A stretch of 64,000 bases of DNA from CALGTL01 sp963579135 (GTDB lineage Bacteria; Chloroflexota; Dehalococcoidia; Lucifugimonadales; Australimonadaceae), in the NCBI GenBank assembly GCA_963579135.1, contig CAUZFB010000010.1, forward strand, positions 1 to 64,000. The letters are read 5' to 3'. Both the position numbers and the translations under genes were made by a program. Within the stretch, counting starts at the first letter, position 1. Every line of letters starts with the position of its first letter. This document shows, piece by piece, positions 41,691-50,349 of the stretch. The notes beneath the pieces were generated by a model. The model saw only the letters and a list, made by a program, of their open reading frames with translations. It searched no databases and was not told the origin of the DNA.

Positions 41691-43084
41691 CATCGTTGAC
41701 GGTGGCCGAGCTGGGAGCGCGCATCCACTCCAAGCAGGTATCACCCGTGGAGGTGGCGGAGGCGTTCATCGCTCGGGCTGATGCGCTGGAGCCGAAGGTA
41801 GGGGCGTTCGTGACGCGTTCGACCGAGCAGGCGTTGGATGCGGCGAAGCAGGCTGAAGCCGACATCGCGGCAGGCAACTACAGGGGCCCGATGCACGGCA
41901 TCCCCGTCGGGGTGAAGGACATCTACTGGACGGAGGGGGTGCGAACCACCTCTGGCTCTCGTGTGTACACGGATTTCGTTCCGGACCGCGATTCTGCGGC
42001 GGTGGCGAGGCTGCGGGAGGCGGGTGCTTACTCGATCGGGAAGACGGGCACTGTGGAGTTCGCGTTCGATCCCACGGGGCGGAACGCGCATTACGGGATG
42101 CCGAACAATCCCTGGAGGCTGGATCGGATGCCGGGTGGTTCGTCTGCGGGTTCTGGCGCTGGCACGGCCGCAGGCCTGTTCCCCATCTCCCTGGGCACGG
42201 ATACAGGCGGATCGATCCGCATACCGTCGGCGCTGTGTGGACTGACGGGCATCAAACCGACGTTCGGGCTGACCAGCCGTTTCGGTGTCACACCGCTGTC
42301 GTGGAGCTTCGACACCGTGGGTCCAATGGCCAGGAGCGCTGAAGACGCGGCGATTGCTCTGAACGTGTTGGCGGGGTACGACCCGGAGGATCCGGGCTCG
42401 GCGCACAGCGATAAGGTCGATTACATGCAGGGCCTCGACGGCGGCGTGCGTGGTCTGCGCATCGGTGTGCCGAGGGAGTACGTGTGGGATGTCATAGACC
42501 CGGAGATGGAGGCGGCGTTTCGGAAGGCGATGACAGATCTGGAGGAGCAGGGAGCCGTCGTTGAGGAGATATCGCTCCCTGAGTTGGAGTGGGTTCCTGC
42601 CATCGCGGCGGCGATGACAACGGTCGAGGCCGCGACGCTCCTGGGTGATCTGGCACGGACCCGAGGCGATGAGTTGGATCCCTTGGTGTTGCGGCGGGTG
42701 CAGAGCGGGTTCTTCATCTCGGGCGAGACGTATGTGCAGGCAGCCCGCGCTCGGGTGCTGTTCACACGCCGCATGAACGCTGCTTTTGCGTCGGTCGATC
42801 TGATCGCGACTCCCACGGTTGCGATGCCCGCACCGCCGCAGGACGCAGAACGGATGTTGGTTGGTGGGGTCGATACGGCAGTGCGTGAGGCGCTGCTGCG
42901 CGATACGCGAATCTTCAACGTGAGTCGGTTGCCAGCGGTGGCCATGCCCACCGGGTTCTCGTCGGATGGGCTGCCGCTGAGCATGCAGATCGCGGCGCCT
43001 GCTTTCCAAGATGCGCTTGCCCTGCGAGCAGCCCATGCCTACCAGCAGGCGACCGACTGGCACCGCGCCCGGCCCCCGATCTAG
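41669..43084 (+). CDS. Amidase signature family enzyme (GatA-like)
   Basis: A 471-residue amidase with GTG start inside the 3' end of the GatC-like gene. Triad: K83 (VGVKDIYW), cis-serine S159 in GGSSAGSG, nucleophile S182 in GTDTGGSIRIPS. GLTGIKPTFGLTSRFG and the C-terminal PAVAMPTGFSSDGLP are also present. It should hydrolyse an amide in the cytoplasm. The overlap implies a fixed-ratio complex with the small protein. Class II aldolase and bicupin genes follow on the same strand, suggesting a pathway. Substrate unknown; its second amidase homologue is at 29741. Confidence 0.9.
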   Translation: MANSQDLTSLTVAELGARIHSKQVSPVEVAEAFIARADALEPKVGAFVTRSTEQALDAAKQAEADIAAGNYRGPMHGIPVGVKDIYWTEGVRTTSGSRVYTDFVPDRDSAAVARLREAGAYSIGKTGTVEFAFDPTGRNAHYGMPNNPWRLDRMPGGSSAGSGAGTAAGLFPISLGTDTGGSIRIPSALCGLTGIKPTFGLTSRFGVTPLSWSFDTVGPMARSAEDAAIALNVLAGYDPEDPGSAHSDKVDYMQGLDGGVRGLRIGVPREYVWDVIDPEMEAAFRKAMTDLEEQGAVVEEISLPELEWVPAIAAAMTTVEAATLLGDLARTRGDELDPLVLRRVQSGFFISGETYVQAARARVLFTRRMNAAFASVDLIATPTVAMPAPPQDAERMLVGGVDTAVREALLRDTRIFNVSRLPAVAMPTGFSSDGLPLSMQIAAPAFQDALALRAAHAYQQATDWHRARPPI

Positions 43085-43210
43085 CAGAACTTTCTATCCT
43101 TAGGAGGAGGGTCGGGCACAGAAGAGAGAGCCCGCGTAGTAGGCTGAAGTGTGACACAAGGCGTAGCGCGCCCATGGCGAGCCAACGCGAGAACTAGAGG
43201 AGACAAGGCT

Positions 43211-43966
43211 ATGGCAGAGCTTGATGACATCATGGAGCATGTTGCGCTGGCGAATAGGATGCTGTTCGAGATGGAACTGGCCGATGCGTCGACCATCGAG
43301 CGCGGGCATGTGAGCTATCGGTTGCCAGACGAGCCGGACAAGTTCGTGATCAAGGGGTTGGGGCCTGCGCTGTCGCAGACGTACGCCGAGCACATGGTCG
43401 TGGTGAACACCGACGGTTTCAAAGTCAGCGGGGCGCCGGAGATGAATCTGCCCAATGAGGTGAAGATGCATTCATGCCTGCTGCGCGAGCGGCCGGAGAT
43501 TAATTCGGTGGTGCACGTGCACCCTCGCTACACGGTGCTGATGAGCGTGCTGCACGAGCAGCTGGGGCCAATGTGCATCGAGGGGATGCCTCTGTTCGCG
43601 AAGGGGATCCCCATGTTCGAGAGCCCGCGGCTCATCATCCACGAGAAGGACGGCGCAGAGGTCGCGGCGTTGATGGGCGAGTCGGACGCGATCATGCTCC
43701 AGGGTCACGGTGCGGCGACGGTCGGTGGTGACATGGAAGACGCGATGCTGAACATGTTGTACCTAGAGGAACAGGCGAAGATGAATTATCTGGCGTTCTG
43801 CGCCGTGGGTCGCGATCACGCCGTGATCACTCCAGAGCAGCGCCAGGAGTTCATGGCCAATATGAGATCGATGCCGGACGCTGAGCATCTGAAGCCGGAG
43901 CAGGCTCCAACACCCCGCAAGCCCTCGGGCATCTGGAACCACTACGCCGAGATGGCCGACATGTGA
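43211..43966 (+). CDS. Class II aldolase/adducin family protein
   Basis: ATG 43211 follows AGAGGAGA; an earlier in-frame start at 43151 adds 20 unrelated residues. The 251 residues show the zinc site of the fold: VVHVHPRYTVLMSV near residue 100 (H-x-H) and LQGHGAATVG near 165 (third histidine), with the glutamate position in the helix EVKMHSCLLRERPE region. Members cleave sugar phosphates or decarboxylate hydroxy acids. The long C-terminus (after residue 215) is Pro-rich. It is the third gene of the amidase run and ends before a terminator. A homologue is at 45135. Confidence 0.87.
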   Translation: MAELDDIMEHVALANRMLFEMELADASTIERGHVSYRLPDEPDKFVIKGLGPALSQTYAEHMVVVNTDGFKVSGAPEMNLPNEVKMHSCLLRERPEINSVVHVHPRYTVLMSVLHEQLGPMCIEGMPLFAKGIPMFESPRLIIHEKDGAEVAALMGESDAIMLQGHGAATVGGDMEDAMLNMLYLEEQAKMNYLAFCAVGRDHAVITPEQRQEFMANMRSMPDAEHLKPEQAPTPRKPSGIWNHYAEMADM

Positions 43967-44046
43967 TCTAGGGCGGTTTCCGCAGCATCGAGCCGAGCCG
44001 CCGCCGCTGGGCAGTGCGGAAGCTTCTGATTGCGATGTGCGCTTAC

Positions 44047-44076
44047 AGAAAGGGCTTGGGCGACCAGGCCCTTTCT
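44047..44076 (+). terminator. Terminator after class II aldolase
   Basis: AGAAAGGGC pairs with GCCCTTTCT and the stem extends to about 14 bp with one G:T pair; the loop is GCGA. It lies 80 nt after the aldolase stop. Confidence 0.75.
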
Positions 44077-44194
44077 ACTGTCGAGGGCGGCCTGCGTTAC
44101 CGCGGGATCAAGGGATGTCGCTCACGAAGGTACGGGAGCAGGTATGCTTTCCTACGTCTGGGGATGAGGAATTTTTGAGGGATGAAGGAATGTG

Positions 44195-44935
44195 ATGATT
44201 GAAGTTGGCCGGTCGGAGGATTTGGGAAGATTCACATACGAAAAACCGCTGGCGCAGGCCGCGCCCACGACGGTGGTGCCGCTGGGGCAGACTGATGTTC
44301 TGACGGTTGAGATGCGGGTGGTGCAGTCGGGCACGCCAAGTGTGTTTGAGGCGGATCCGACTACCGAGTGCGTCTGGTTCGTTGTTGGTGGTCGGGCGCG
44401 CTTCTACGACGGAGTCGATGCGTTGGTTGGTGAGTTCGGCGAGTCAGAAGGGGTCGCCGTTCCCCGATCGATTGCCTACCGGTTCGAGGCTGTCGGTGAC
44501 GCGGATCTACAGGTTCTGCACATAGCGGCGGTCGACCCGCGACTGGGCGCCGAAGTCCAGAGTGAGCGGACCGCAATGCAGCCCGTCATCTATGAAAGCC
44601 CGGAGTTCGACGAAGGCAGCGACATCCAGGTGCCTCGTGTCTGGGTCGGAGATGACATGTTGGCTGTGACGGTTGAGAAGGTTCGCGATGGGGGGGGCGA
44701 TGATCGCCCCCACGCCCATTTTGGAATCGTTGGCGCCTGGTTCCTGCTCAGCGGCCGAGTGCGATTCCACGGAGCGAGCGACGATGAAGCATTCGAGATG
44801 ACAACCCACGACGCCGTTTTCCTGCCGTCCGGCACTGCCTACGGGTTCCGGGCGCTCGACCACGAGCCTGCCGAGTTCCTGCACGTCAAGGCGCTCGACT
44901 TGGGCACTGAGAAGCACGTGCGAGTGGATTACTAG
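44195..44935 (+). CDS. Bicupin protein
   Basis: ATG 44195 with AAGGA 5 nt upstream gives 246 residues; a GTG one codon earlier is possible. The first cupin half (residues about 35-115) has WFVVGGRARFYDG and VAVPRSIAYRFEA but few histidines, so its metal site may be lost. The second half has DRPHAHFGIVGAWFLLSGRV and VFLPSGTAYGFRA with the H-x-H pair. Thus only the C-terminal cupin looks able to bind metal. It stands alone between a terminator and a non-coding gap. Reaction unknown; a role in sugar-acid or ring-product turnover with the neighbouring aldolases is inference. Confidence 0.75.
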   Translation: MIEVGRSEDLGRFTYEKPLAQAAPTTVVPLGQTDVLTVEMRVVQSGTPSVFEADPTTECVWFVVGGRARFYDGVDALVGEFGESEGVAVPRSIAYRFEAVGDADLQVLHIAAVDPRLGAEVQSERTAMQPVIYESPEFDEGSDIQVPRVWVGDDMLAVTVEKVRDGGGDDRPHAHFGIVGAWFLLSGRVRFHGASDDEAFEMTTHDAVFLPSGTAYGFRALDHEPAEFLHVKALDLGTEKHVRVDY

Positions 44936-45134
44936 AGGGTGGAGCAGGCGAACGAGGGCCTGAGTGCAGGGCCTAGGTACAGGCCGCATTTCGGGATGCG
45001 ACCACCACGACAGCCCCGGCGAGGGAACCGATACAGCCTGCTCTCTGAGCCGCTGAGGGCCATGGATAATTGGGTTAGGCGTGTCCATAGCCGAGCGGCA
45101 GTCCTCCGTCCTGCGGTGACGTAGACCGTCCACC

Positions 45135-45884
45135 TTAGAGGTCGTTGAGCGTGGGTACCAGGGAGCGGAAGTACTCGTAGGCGTGTGACGCGCGCTTGCT
45201 CCAGTCAGCTGCGAAGCGTGTGACGTACTCGGGATCGAGGGGCTCGGGGTCGCCGCCGGTCATGATCGTGGCGATGACCTGCATGATGGCGTTGCGCTCC
45301 AGGTAGACGGTATTGGAGACCGCGTGATCGACGGTCGGGCCGACCACCAGGATCCCGTGGCCGCGCAGGAGCATGGCGTTGGCCTCGCCGAGGCAATCCG
45401 CTGCCGCCGAGCCGAGTTCCCAGCTGGTGATCAAGTCAGGCTTTTGGAAGATTGGGGTTTCGGGGCCAAAGGGAACGCCCTGGTTGTACATGGGCTTGAT
45501 GGGCACGTTGGCCGCGCCGATGCCCGTCGAGACGAGCTGGTGAGTGTGAACCACCGAGTTCACGTCTGGACGCTTCTTGTAGGCGCCTATGTGGAGCATC
45601 GTCTCGCGAGGAGGCACCGGCACGTTGATCACGCGGCCCTGCTGGGCACCTGGGTCCCATCCGCCAGAGTCGGCGGCGATGTACTCGTCCATGTCCACGA
45701 TCACGATGTCGCCCGCCGTGACCTGGTTGTGGGCGCGCAGCACAGGCTTGATGACGATTTGATCAGTACCCGGGATGCGGGCGCTGATATGGCCGTGGAA
45801 GTCCACGAGCCCCTGGTGGTCAAGGATGTGCGAGCTGTCAGCGACCTGCTGCTTCAGGGTGTTGATTTGACTCTCAGTGGCCAT
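45135..45884 (-). CDS. Class II aldolase/adducin family protein
   Basis: A 249-residue protein with the zinc-binding histidines in NSVVHTHQLVSTGIG and LLRGHGILVVG, and DFHGHISARIPGTDQIVIKP near the N-terminus. It is related to the aldolase at 43211 but not closely. Such proteins include fuculose-phosphate aldolase and decarboxylases of hydroxy acids. It starts 15 nt after the MFS stop on the same strand, so uptake by the carrier and cleavage by this enzyme may be linked. Confidence 0.88.
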   Translation of the reverse strand: MATESQINTLKQQVADSSHILDHQGLVDFHGHISARIPGTDQIVIKPVLRAHNQVTAGDIVIVDMDEYIAADSGGWDPGAQQGRVINVPVPPRETMLHIGAYKKRPDVNSVVHTHQLVSTGIGAANVPIKPMYNQGVPFGPETPIFQKPDLITSWELGSAAADCLGEANAMLLRGHGILVVGPTVDHAVSNTVYLERNAIMQVIATIMTGGDPEPLDPEYVTRFAADWSKRASHAYEYFRSLVPTLNDL

Positions 45885-45899
45885 GGTGCCCTCCCGTTG

Positions 45900-47222
45900 C
45901 TACTCAGCGCGTGCTGAGGCCGTGTTGTCGTGGTTTGCGCCCGGTCTTGGTTCGGGCCTGCGGCTTGGTCGTTTGGCCAACCACATGAGGAGCGTCGCCA
46001 CGGCCATGATGCCGCCGGACGCGTAGAAGATGATCTCGTATGCCCCTCTTGTATCGTAAATCGCTGCGTAGAGGTACGGGCCGATGCCCAGGCCCATCAT
46101 GGTGAAAGTGTTGACGAATCCGGAGATGGCTCCGAAGGAGCGGCGCCCATAGTACGCGGCAATCATCATCATGACTAGCGCTCCCTCGCCACGGGTGGTT
46201 GCGCCGAAGAAGATGGAGAAAACGATGACGCCGATGGGGTTGGCGACGATGCTGCCGTAGAAGGCGAGGACCATTGCGACGGCGCTGGCGGCTACCACGA
46301 GCATGCGCTCGTCGTAGCGTTCCGTGAGAAAGCCCCACAAGGTTGACGAGAGGGCGCCGCCGAGCAGGAACGCGGATGCGCCGGCTGCGGCGATCTGGGT
46401 GCTGAGGCCACTCTCTTGGAAGTGGGCGGTCATGTGGAAGGCGATGCCACCAGAGGCGAGGGTCTGCAGCATGGAGCCCCAGACGACCAGCCACATGGTT
46501 TTCGTACGCAGGGTCTCTTGGAGTGTCCACGAGACCTCGGCATCCTGGTGCTTGGCCCGGATGCTCGTGTTGTCCTCGTGATGGCTCACTGCGTCACCGT
46601 CGGGCAGGAGTCCCATGTCCTCGGGCTGGCGGCGCATGAAGAGCGGCAAGGGAACTGCCAGGATCGCCAGGGCCGAGAGACCGAAGATGGCGAGCACAAC
46701 GCGCCAGGGCATGCCACCCGCGATGAGGGCCCCGGCGACGGATGCGAGAACCGCACCACCGAGAGGCATGGCCATGGTCTGGAATCCGAGGGCTCGGCCT
46801 CGCATCCGCCTGAACCAGTTGACGGCGGTGGTTCGCGGGACAACACCCGCCAGGAACTGAAGCGAGGCCATGCGCGCGAGGAAGAAGGCGATGTATAGCT
46901 GCCAGACCTGCGTGACCAACAGCATGCCTGCGTACCCGGCTGCGTAGGTGAGGACACCAATGGTCATCAGCACGCGGGGTCCGTAACGGTCAGCGAGGTA
47001 TCCGATGAAGATGGCGATGCCACCACCTACGAACGTCGCGATGGTGACCGCGCCCGCGATCGAGGCACGCGTCCAGCCCGTGTCGTCTTCTATGGGCTTC
47101 AGAAACACACCGAAAAATGCCTGACTTGTAGTGCCCGCGAAGACTGCTGATACCCCCGACAGGCCGATGATGTACCAACCATAGAAGATGCGGGGTCGTT
47201 TGGGTGGAGTCGGGGCTGACAT
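45900..47222 (-). CDS. MFS transporter, monocarboxylate/OFA-like group
   Basis: The MFS domain begins with RPRIFYGWYIIGLSGV, and ATG 47222 eight codons earlier is taken as the start, giving 440 residues, the length of its relatives. The frame continues upstream to 47597 without a stop (see next entry). Landmarks shared with the carriers at 25780 and 33950 are FLKPIEDDTGWTRA, ADRYGPRVLM and RRQPEDMGLLPDGD. The ribosome site before 47222 is weak. It is followed by the class II aldolase, so a carboxylated or sugar-acid cargo is plausible. Confidence 0.85.
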   Translation of the reverse strand: MSAPTPPKRPRIFYGWYIIGLSGVSAVFAGTTSQAFFGVFLKPIEDDTGWTRASIAGAVTIATFVGGGIAIFIGYLADRYGPRVLMTIGVLTYAAGYAGMLLVTQVWQLYIAFFLARMASLQFLAGVVPRTTAVNWFRRMRGRALGFQTMAMPLGGAVLASVAGALIAGGMPWRVVLAIFGLSALAILAVPLPLFMRRQPEDMGLLPDGDAVSHHEDNTSIRAKHQDAEVSWTLQETLRTKTMWLVVWGSMLQTLASGGIAFHMTAHFQESGLSTQIAAAGASAFLLGGALSSTLWGFLTERYDERMLVVAASAVAMVLAFYGSIVANPIGVIVFSIFFGATTRGEGALVMMMIAAYYGRRSFGAISGFVNTFTMMGLGIGPYLYAAIYDTRGAYEIIFYASGGIMAVATLLMWLAKRPSRRPEPRPGANHDNTASARAE

Positions 47223-47597
47223 GTGTGGCGAGGGTATCAGCAGTTGGAGTGGGAGCGTTGCTAACGGGCGTTGCCCATCACCCCGCGAAAGCGGCGGTGA
47301 TGAGGGTGTGCGTGCGACGAAATGCGTGGCATGGAGCTGGGCCTCCGCGCTAACTATGCGGAGTCCGACCGCGATCGGGTTGTTGGCGATGAGCGCCGCA
47401 ATCACGGAGATCTCGTTCTTGGTGAAATCGTCGTCGATCTGGCCTTCGCCTGCCAGGATGGGTGAGCTGACGCCGGTCGACCTCAGCGTCTCTCCATCCA
47501 AGACGAACGCCAACTGATCTGGTGTACCGCCGAGAGTGCTCGTTTCGAATAGACGGGTGGTGAGGTCCGCGAGGGTCTGGGCGCCGCTGCGGGCCAT
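47223..47597 (-). other. Coding-like N-terminal extension upstream of the MFS carrier
   Basis: From ATG 47597 about 125 codons run in frame into the MFS gene. Composition is protein-like with GC-rich third positions: LADLTTRLFETSTLGGTPDQ, LAFVLDGETLR, DDDFTKNEISVIAALIANNP and IAVGLRIVSAEAQLHA. Only the last 25 codons look random. No family is recognised. It could be a separate small gene whose stop was lost, a cytosolic domain fused to the carrier, or a remnant. Confidence 0.45.
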
Positions 47598-47625
47598 CTC
47601 GAAGAGGATGCCACAGAGCCTGTCC

Positions 47626-47979
47626 CTACGGCGTCCCCTCCAGCAACGTCTTCAGCAGCGTGCGGTGGCAGCGCGTCTCGTCCTTGCAGCCGCACATGAC
47701 GGTGACCGGCTCGTGGGCGGCGCGCTGCCGGAGCGCGCCGAGGGCTGCGATCGAGTCTGAGCAGGTGGCCAGCTCGTGGAGGTACCGTCGTTCGTATTCG
47801 GGCCAGTCGATGACGTTGGACCGATAGTCGGCGAGTAGCTCGTGGGTGGGGGAGAGCCCACGCTCCCACGCGTCGACGCGCTCTTTGCGGACGCCGCGTG
47901 GCCACAGACGCATCGTCAGTAGGCGATGGCCGTCCGCTGGCTCAGAAGGGTCGTAGATGCGCTTGGTGAGGATGGGCAT
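47626..47979 (-). CDS. DUF488 family protein
   Basis: A 117-residue protein with the complete DUF488 pattern: IYDPSEPADGHRLLTMRLWPRG (arginine-rich), RVDAWERGLSPT, FDPxxW-like WPEYERRYLHEL and the C-terminal VTVMCGCKDETRCHRTLL, where cysteines and histidine cluster. The family is widespread, uncharacterised, and sometimes linked to stress or nucleic-acid roles. It starts 20 nt from the MoaD-MoaE gene stop on the same strand, suggesting co-transcription. Function unknown. Confidence 0.85.
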   Translation of the reverse strand: MPILTKRIYDPSEPADGHRLLTMRLWPRGVRKERVDAWERGLSPTHELLADYRSNVIDWPEYERRYLHELATCSDSIAALGALRQRAAHEPVTVMCGCKDETRCHRTLLKTLLEGTP

Positions 47980-47999
47980 GCGAGCTAGTGCGCGCCCTG

Positions 48000-48776
48000 C
48001 TATGCGTGCGAGTGCTGATGCGCGGTTGAGTGCGCCGGCGCGTGCTCAGCCTCGCCTTCGCGTTGGGCAAGGAACAGGGAGTATGGAGCTTCGGCAAGCT
48101 CTTTGGCGTGATGCTCGGGCTCGCAGGCGGCGCCGACCCAGACGGAACCGTTCTCGAAGAATTCCCTCTTCCAGACCGGGACGATGTGCTTGATGCGGTC
48201 CACGGCGTACTGGGTGGCGAGGAATGCCTCCAGCCGGTGGGGGGCGCCCGCTGCAACGATGAGGCTGACGTCGCCGATCTCAAGGCGCCCGACACGGTGG
48301 CGCGCGGCCATCGACGGTACACCGAAACGGCTGGTGGTCTCTTCTAGGATCTGCGTGAGCACCTTGGTGGCCATGCGTTCGTCGGTCTCGTACTCCAGGT
48401 GGAGGACGCATTCGCCGTCGGTCTCGTTGCGGGTTGTGCCCTCGAACGTAACGATGGCGCCGTTGAAATCACGGCGCACCGCGTCGGCCATCTCGCGAGC
48501 GTCGACCGCATCATGGACAACACGGACGTCGACCCCGCCGCTGACGGGCGGATAGAGGGCGACTTCGTCGCTGTCGTTGAGCGGGTACTGGGGGTTGGCG
48601 AACTCGTCGTTGACGGCGATCAGGTGGGGCTTGAACGATGGCGGCAGCGCGGGGATGTCAGCCATCAGTTGCGTGATCAGCTCAGCGACGGTGCCCCCAT
48701 CGGCGATGACCACGTCGACATGGCTGCGCCCGGCCTGCTCACGGTAGGAAGCGTAGAGGCGCGCGTGGATATTCAT
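48000..48776 (-). CDS. MoaD-MoaE fusion (molybdopterin synthase, MoaX-like)
   Basis: ATG 48776 begins at the MoaD N-terminus (MNIHARLYASYREQAG); the frame is open 39 codons further. Residues 1-81 are the ubiquitin-like sulfur carrier MoaD, ending with YPPVSGG, then MoaE continues directly (VRVVHDAVD) to about 235. MoaE features are EGTTRNETDGE, AARHRVGRLEIGD and VPVWKREFF with the catalytic lysine. In two-protein systems MoaD's terminal Gly-Gly is the free sulfur-carrying end; here it is internal and needs cleavage, as in mycobacterial MoaX. The C-terminus ends in a His-rich tail (HAPAHSTAHQHSHA). It makes molybdopterin from cyclic pyranopterin. Confidence 0.9.
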   Translation of the reverse strand: MNIHARLYASYREQAGRSHVDVVIADGGTVAELITQLMADIPALPPSFKPHLIAVNDEFANPQYPLNDSDEVALYPPVSGGVDVRVVHDAVDAREMADAVRRDFNGAIVTFEGTTRNETDGECVLHLEYETDERMATKVLTQILEETTSRFGVPSMAARHRVGRLEIGDVSLIVAAGAPHRLEAFLATQYAVDRIKHIVPVWKREFFENGSVWVGAACEPEHHAKELAEAPYSLFLAQREGEAEHAPAHSTAHQHSHA

Positions 48777-48975
48777 GAGGTGATTATAGCGAGTGGCCAA
48801 GGACGCGGCGGAGAGTGTGAAGGTGCCCAGGATGGAGTGGTGCGTCTTGGAATCAGACTGCGTGCTCCGTACGACAGCAGGGAGGTATAGCACAACATTT
48901 TCGAGGCACGTAGTTCTGAACGAGGGCGAGGGCAGGTGTATGCTTCAGCTATCGGGGCTTTGGGGGAGGGGAACC

Positions 48976-50349
48976 ATGCCGGGGATGCGCGGCGATCAGT
49001 CGCTGTTCGAGCACGCTCGCAAGCAGCACGAATGGGAGTCCGCTCCGCTGGCGGCTCGCATGCGTCCTCGGACGCTCGAGGAGTACGCGGGTCAGCAGCA
49101 TCTGCTGGGGCCCGGCCACATCCTCGAGCGGGCAATCCGGGAGGACCACATACCGTCCATGGTTCTCTGGGGACCTCCTGGTGTCGGCAAGACGACGTTG
49201 GCGCGGCTCATCGCTGGCCTGACGAAATCGCATTTCATCGCACTGTCGGCGGTGACGTCGGGTGTCGCTGACCTGCGCAATGCAGTTGAAGAGGCGCGCG
49301 AGGCGCTTCTCACCAACGAGCAAGGCACGATCCTCTTCATCGACGAGGTTCACCGGTTCAACAAGTCGCAGCAGGACTCCATCCTTCCTCACGTGGAGAA
49401 CGGGACGGTCGTTTTCATAGGCGCGACCACCGAGAACCCATCGTTCGAGGTCGTCGCACCTCTGCTTTCCCGAGCACGCGTGCTGAAACTGGAGCCGCTG
49501 ACGGATGAGGAGTTGATCCAGGTGATCGACCGTGCGTTGGCTGACACCGAGCGGGGACTGGGTCACTCCAACGTTGTGGTCGAGCCGGAAGCGCGGGCAT
49601 TCCTGCTGGAGGTTGCAGCGGGCGATGCGCGTGTAGCCCTCAACGCGATTGAGCTAGCTACGAGCGTGACGACCCACGATACGAATGGCGTGAAAAGCGT
49701 GGATCAGTCGACCATGCAGGAGGTGCTCCAGCGCCGTTCCCCGATGTACGACAAGGGTGGTGATTCCCATTACGACACCATTTCGGCGTTCATCAAGTCG
49801 ATTCGCGCTTCGGACCCCGACGCTGCCGTGTACTGGCTTGCGCGGATGCTTGAGGCCGGCGAAGACGCGATGTTCATTGCGCGGCGGATCGTGATCTCGG
49901 CCTCGGAGGACGTGGGGATGGCTGACCCACAGGCGCTATCGCTGGCGGTAGCGGCGCAGCAGGCGGTGCATTTTATTGGGTTACCCGAGGGAGCTATCCC
50001 GCTGGCGGAGATCACGGTTTACCTGGCGACGGCGCCGAAGAGCAATGCGTCGTACATGGCGCTGAATCGCGCGCGGGACGAGGTGCGTAATGGGCGTCAG
50101 TGGCCGGTGCCGCTGCATCTGAGGAACGCGGCGACCGATTTGATGAAATCGTTCGGCTATGGCGAGGGCTACCAGTACGCTCACGACTACAAGGGCCACT
50201 TCGCTGGCCAGCGCAACCTGCCTGAGGAGATGGGCGACAAGCGCTTCTACGAGCCGGGCACTCTGGGTTACGAGGCGACGGTGAAGGAACGCCTCGAAGC
50301 CTGGTGGAGGGTGTCACGCGCGCAAGGCGACGGCGGATCGAAGACCTAG
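48976..50349 (+). CDS. rarA: Replication-associated recombination protein A (AAA+ ATPase)
   Basis: The frame opens at 48793, but ATG 48976 with GGGAGGGGA upstream starts the family sequence, giving 457 residues. RPRTLEEYAGQQHLLG precedes Walker A GPPGVGKTT at 66-74. Walker B ILFIDEVHRFNKSQQD, sensor 1 IGATTENPSFE and the C-terminal tetramerisation domain (RRIVISASEDVGMADPQA, YLATAPKSNASYMA) are all present. RarA/MgsA acts at stalled replication forks. It is divergent from the MoaD-MoaE gene. Confidence 0.95.
   Translation: MPGMRGDQSLFEHARKQHEWESAPLAARMRPRTLEEYAGQQHLLGPGHILERAIREDHIPSMVLWGPPGVGKTTLARLIAGLTKSHFIALSAVTSGVADLRNAVEEAREALLTNEQGTILFIDEVHRFNKSQQDSILPHVENGTVVFIGATTENPSFEVVAPLLSRARVLKLEPLTDEELIQVIDRALADTERGLGHSNVVVEPEARAFLLEVAAGDARVALNAIELATSVTTHDTNGVKSVDQSTMQEVLQRRSPMYDKGGDSHYDTISAFIKSIRASDPDAAVYWLARMLEAGEDAMFIARRIVISASEDVGMADPQALSLAVAAQQAVHFIGLPEGAIPLAEITVYLATAPKSNASYMALNRARDEVRNGRQWPVPLHLRNAATDLMKSFGYGEGYQYAHDYKGHFAGQRNLPEEMGDKRFYEPGTLGYEATVKERLEAWWRVSRAQGDGGSKT

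Noticed and set aside
41741..43063. A 440-codon minus-strand open frame
   Set aside because: Exactly antisense to the amidase with its intact catalytic triad; composition is typical of shadow frames.
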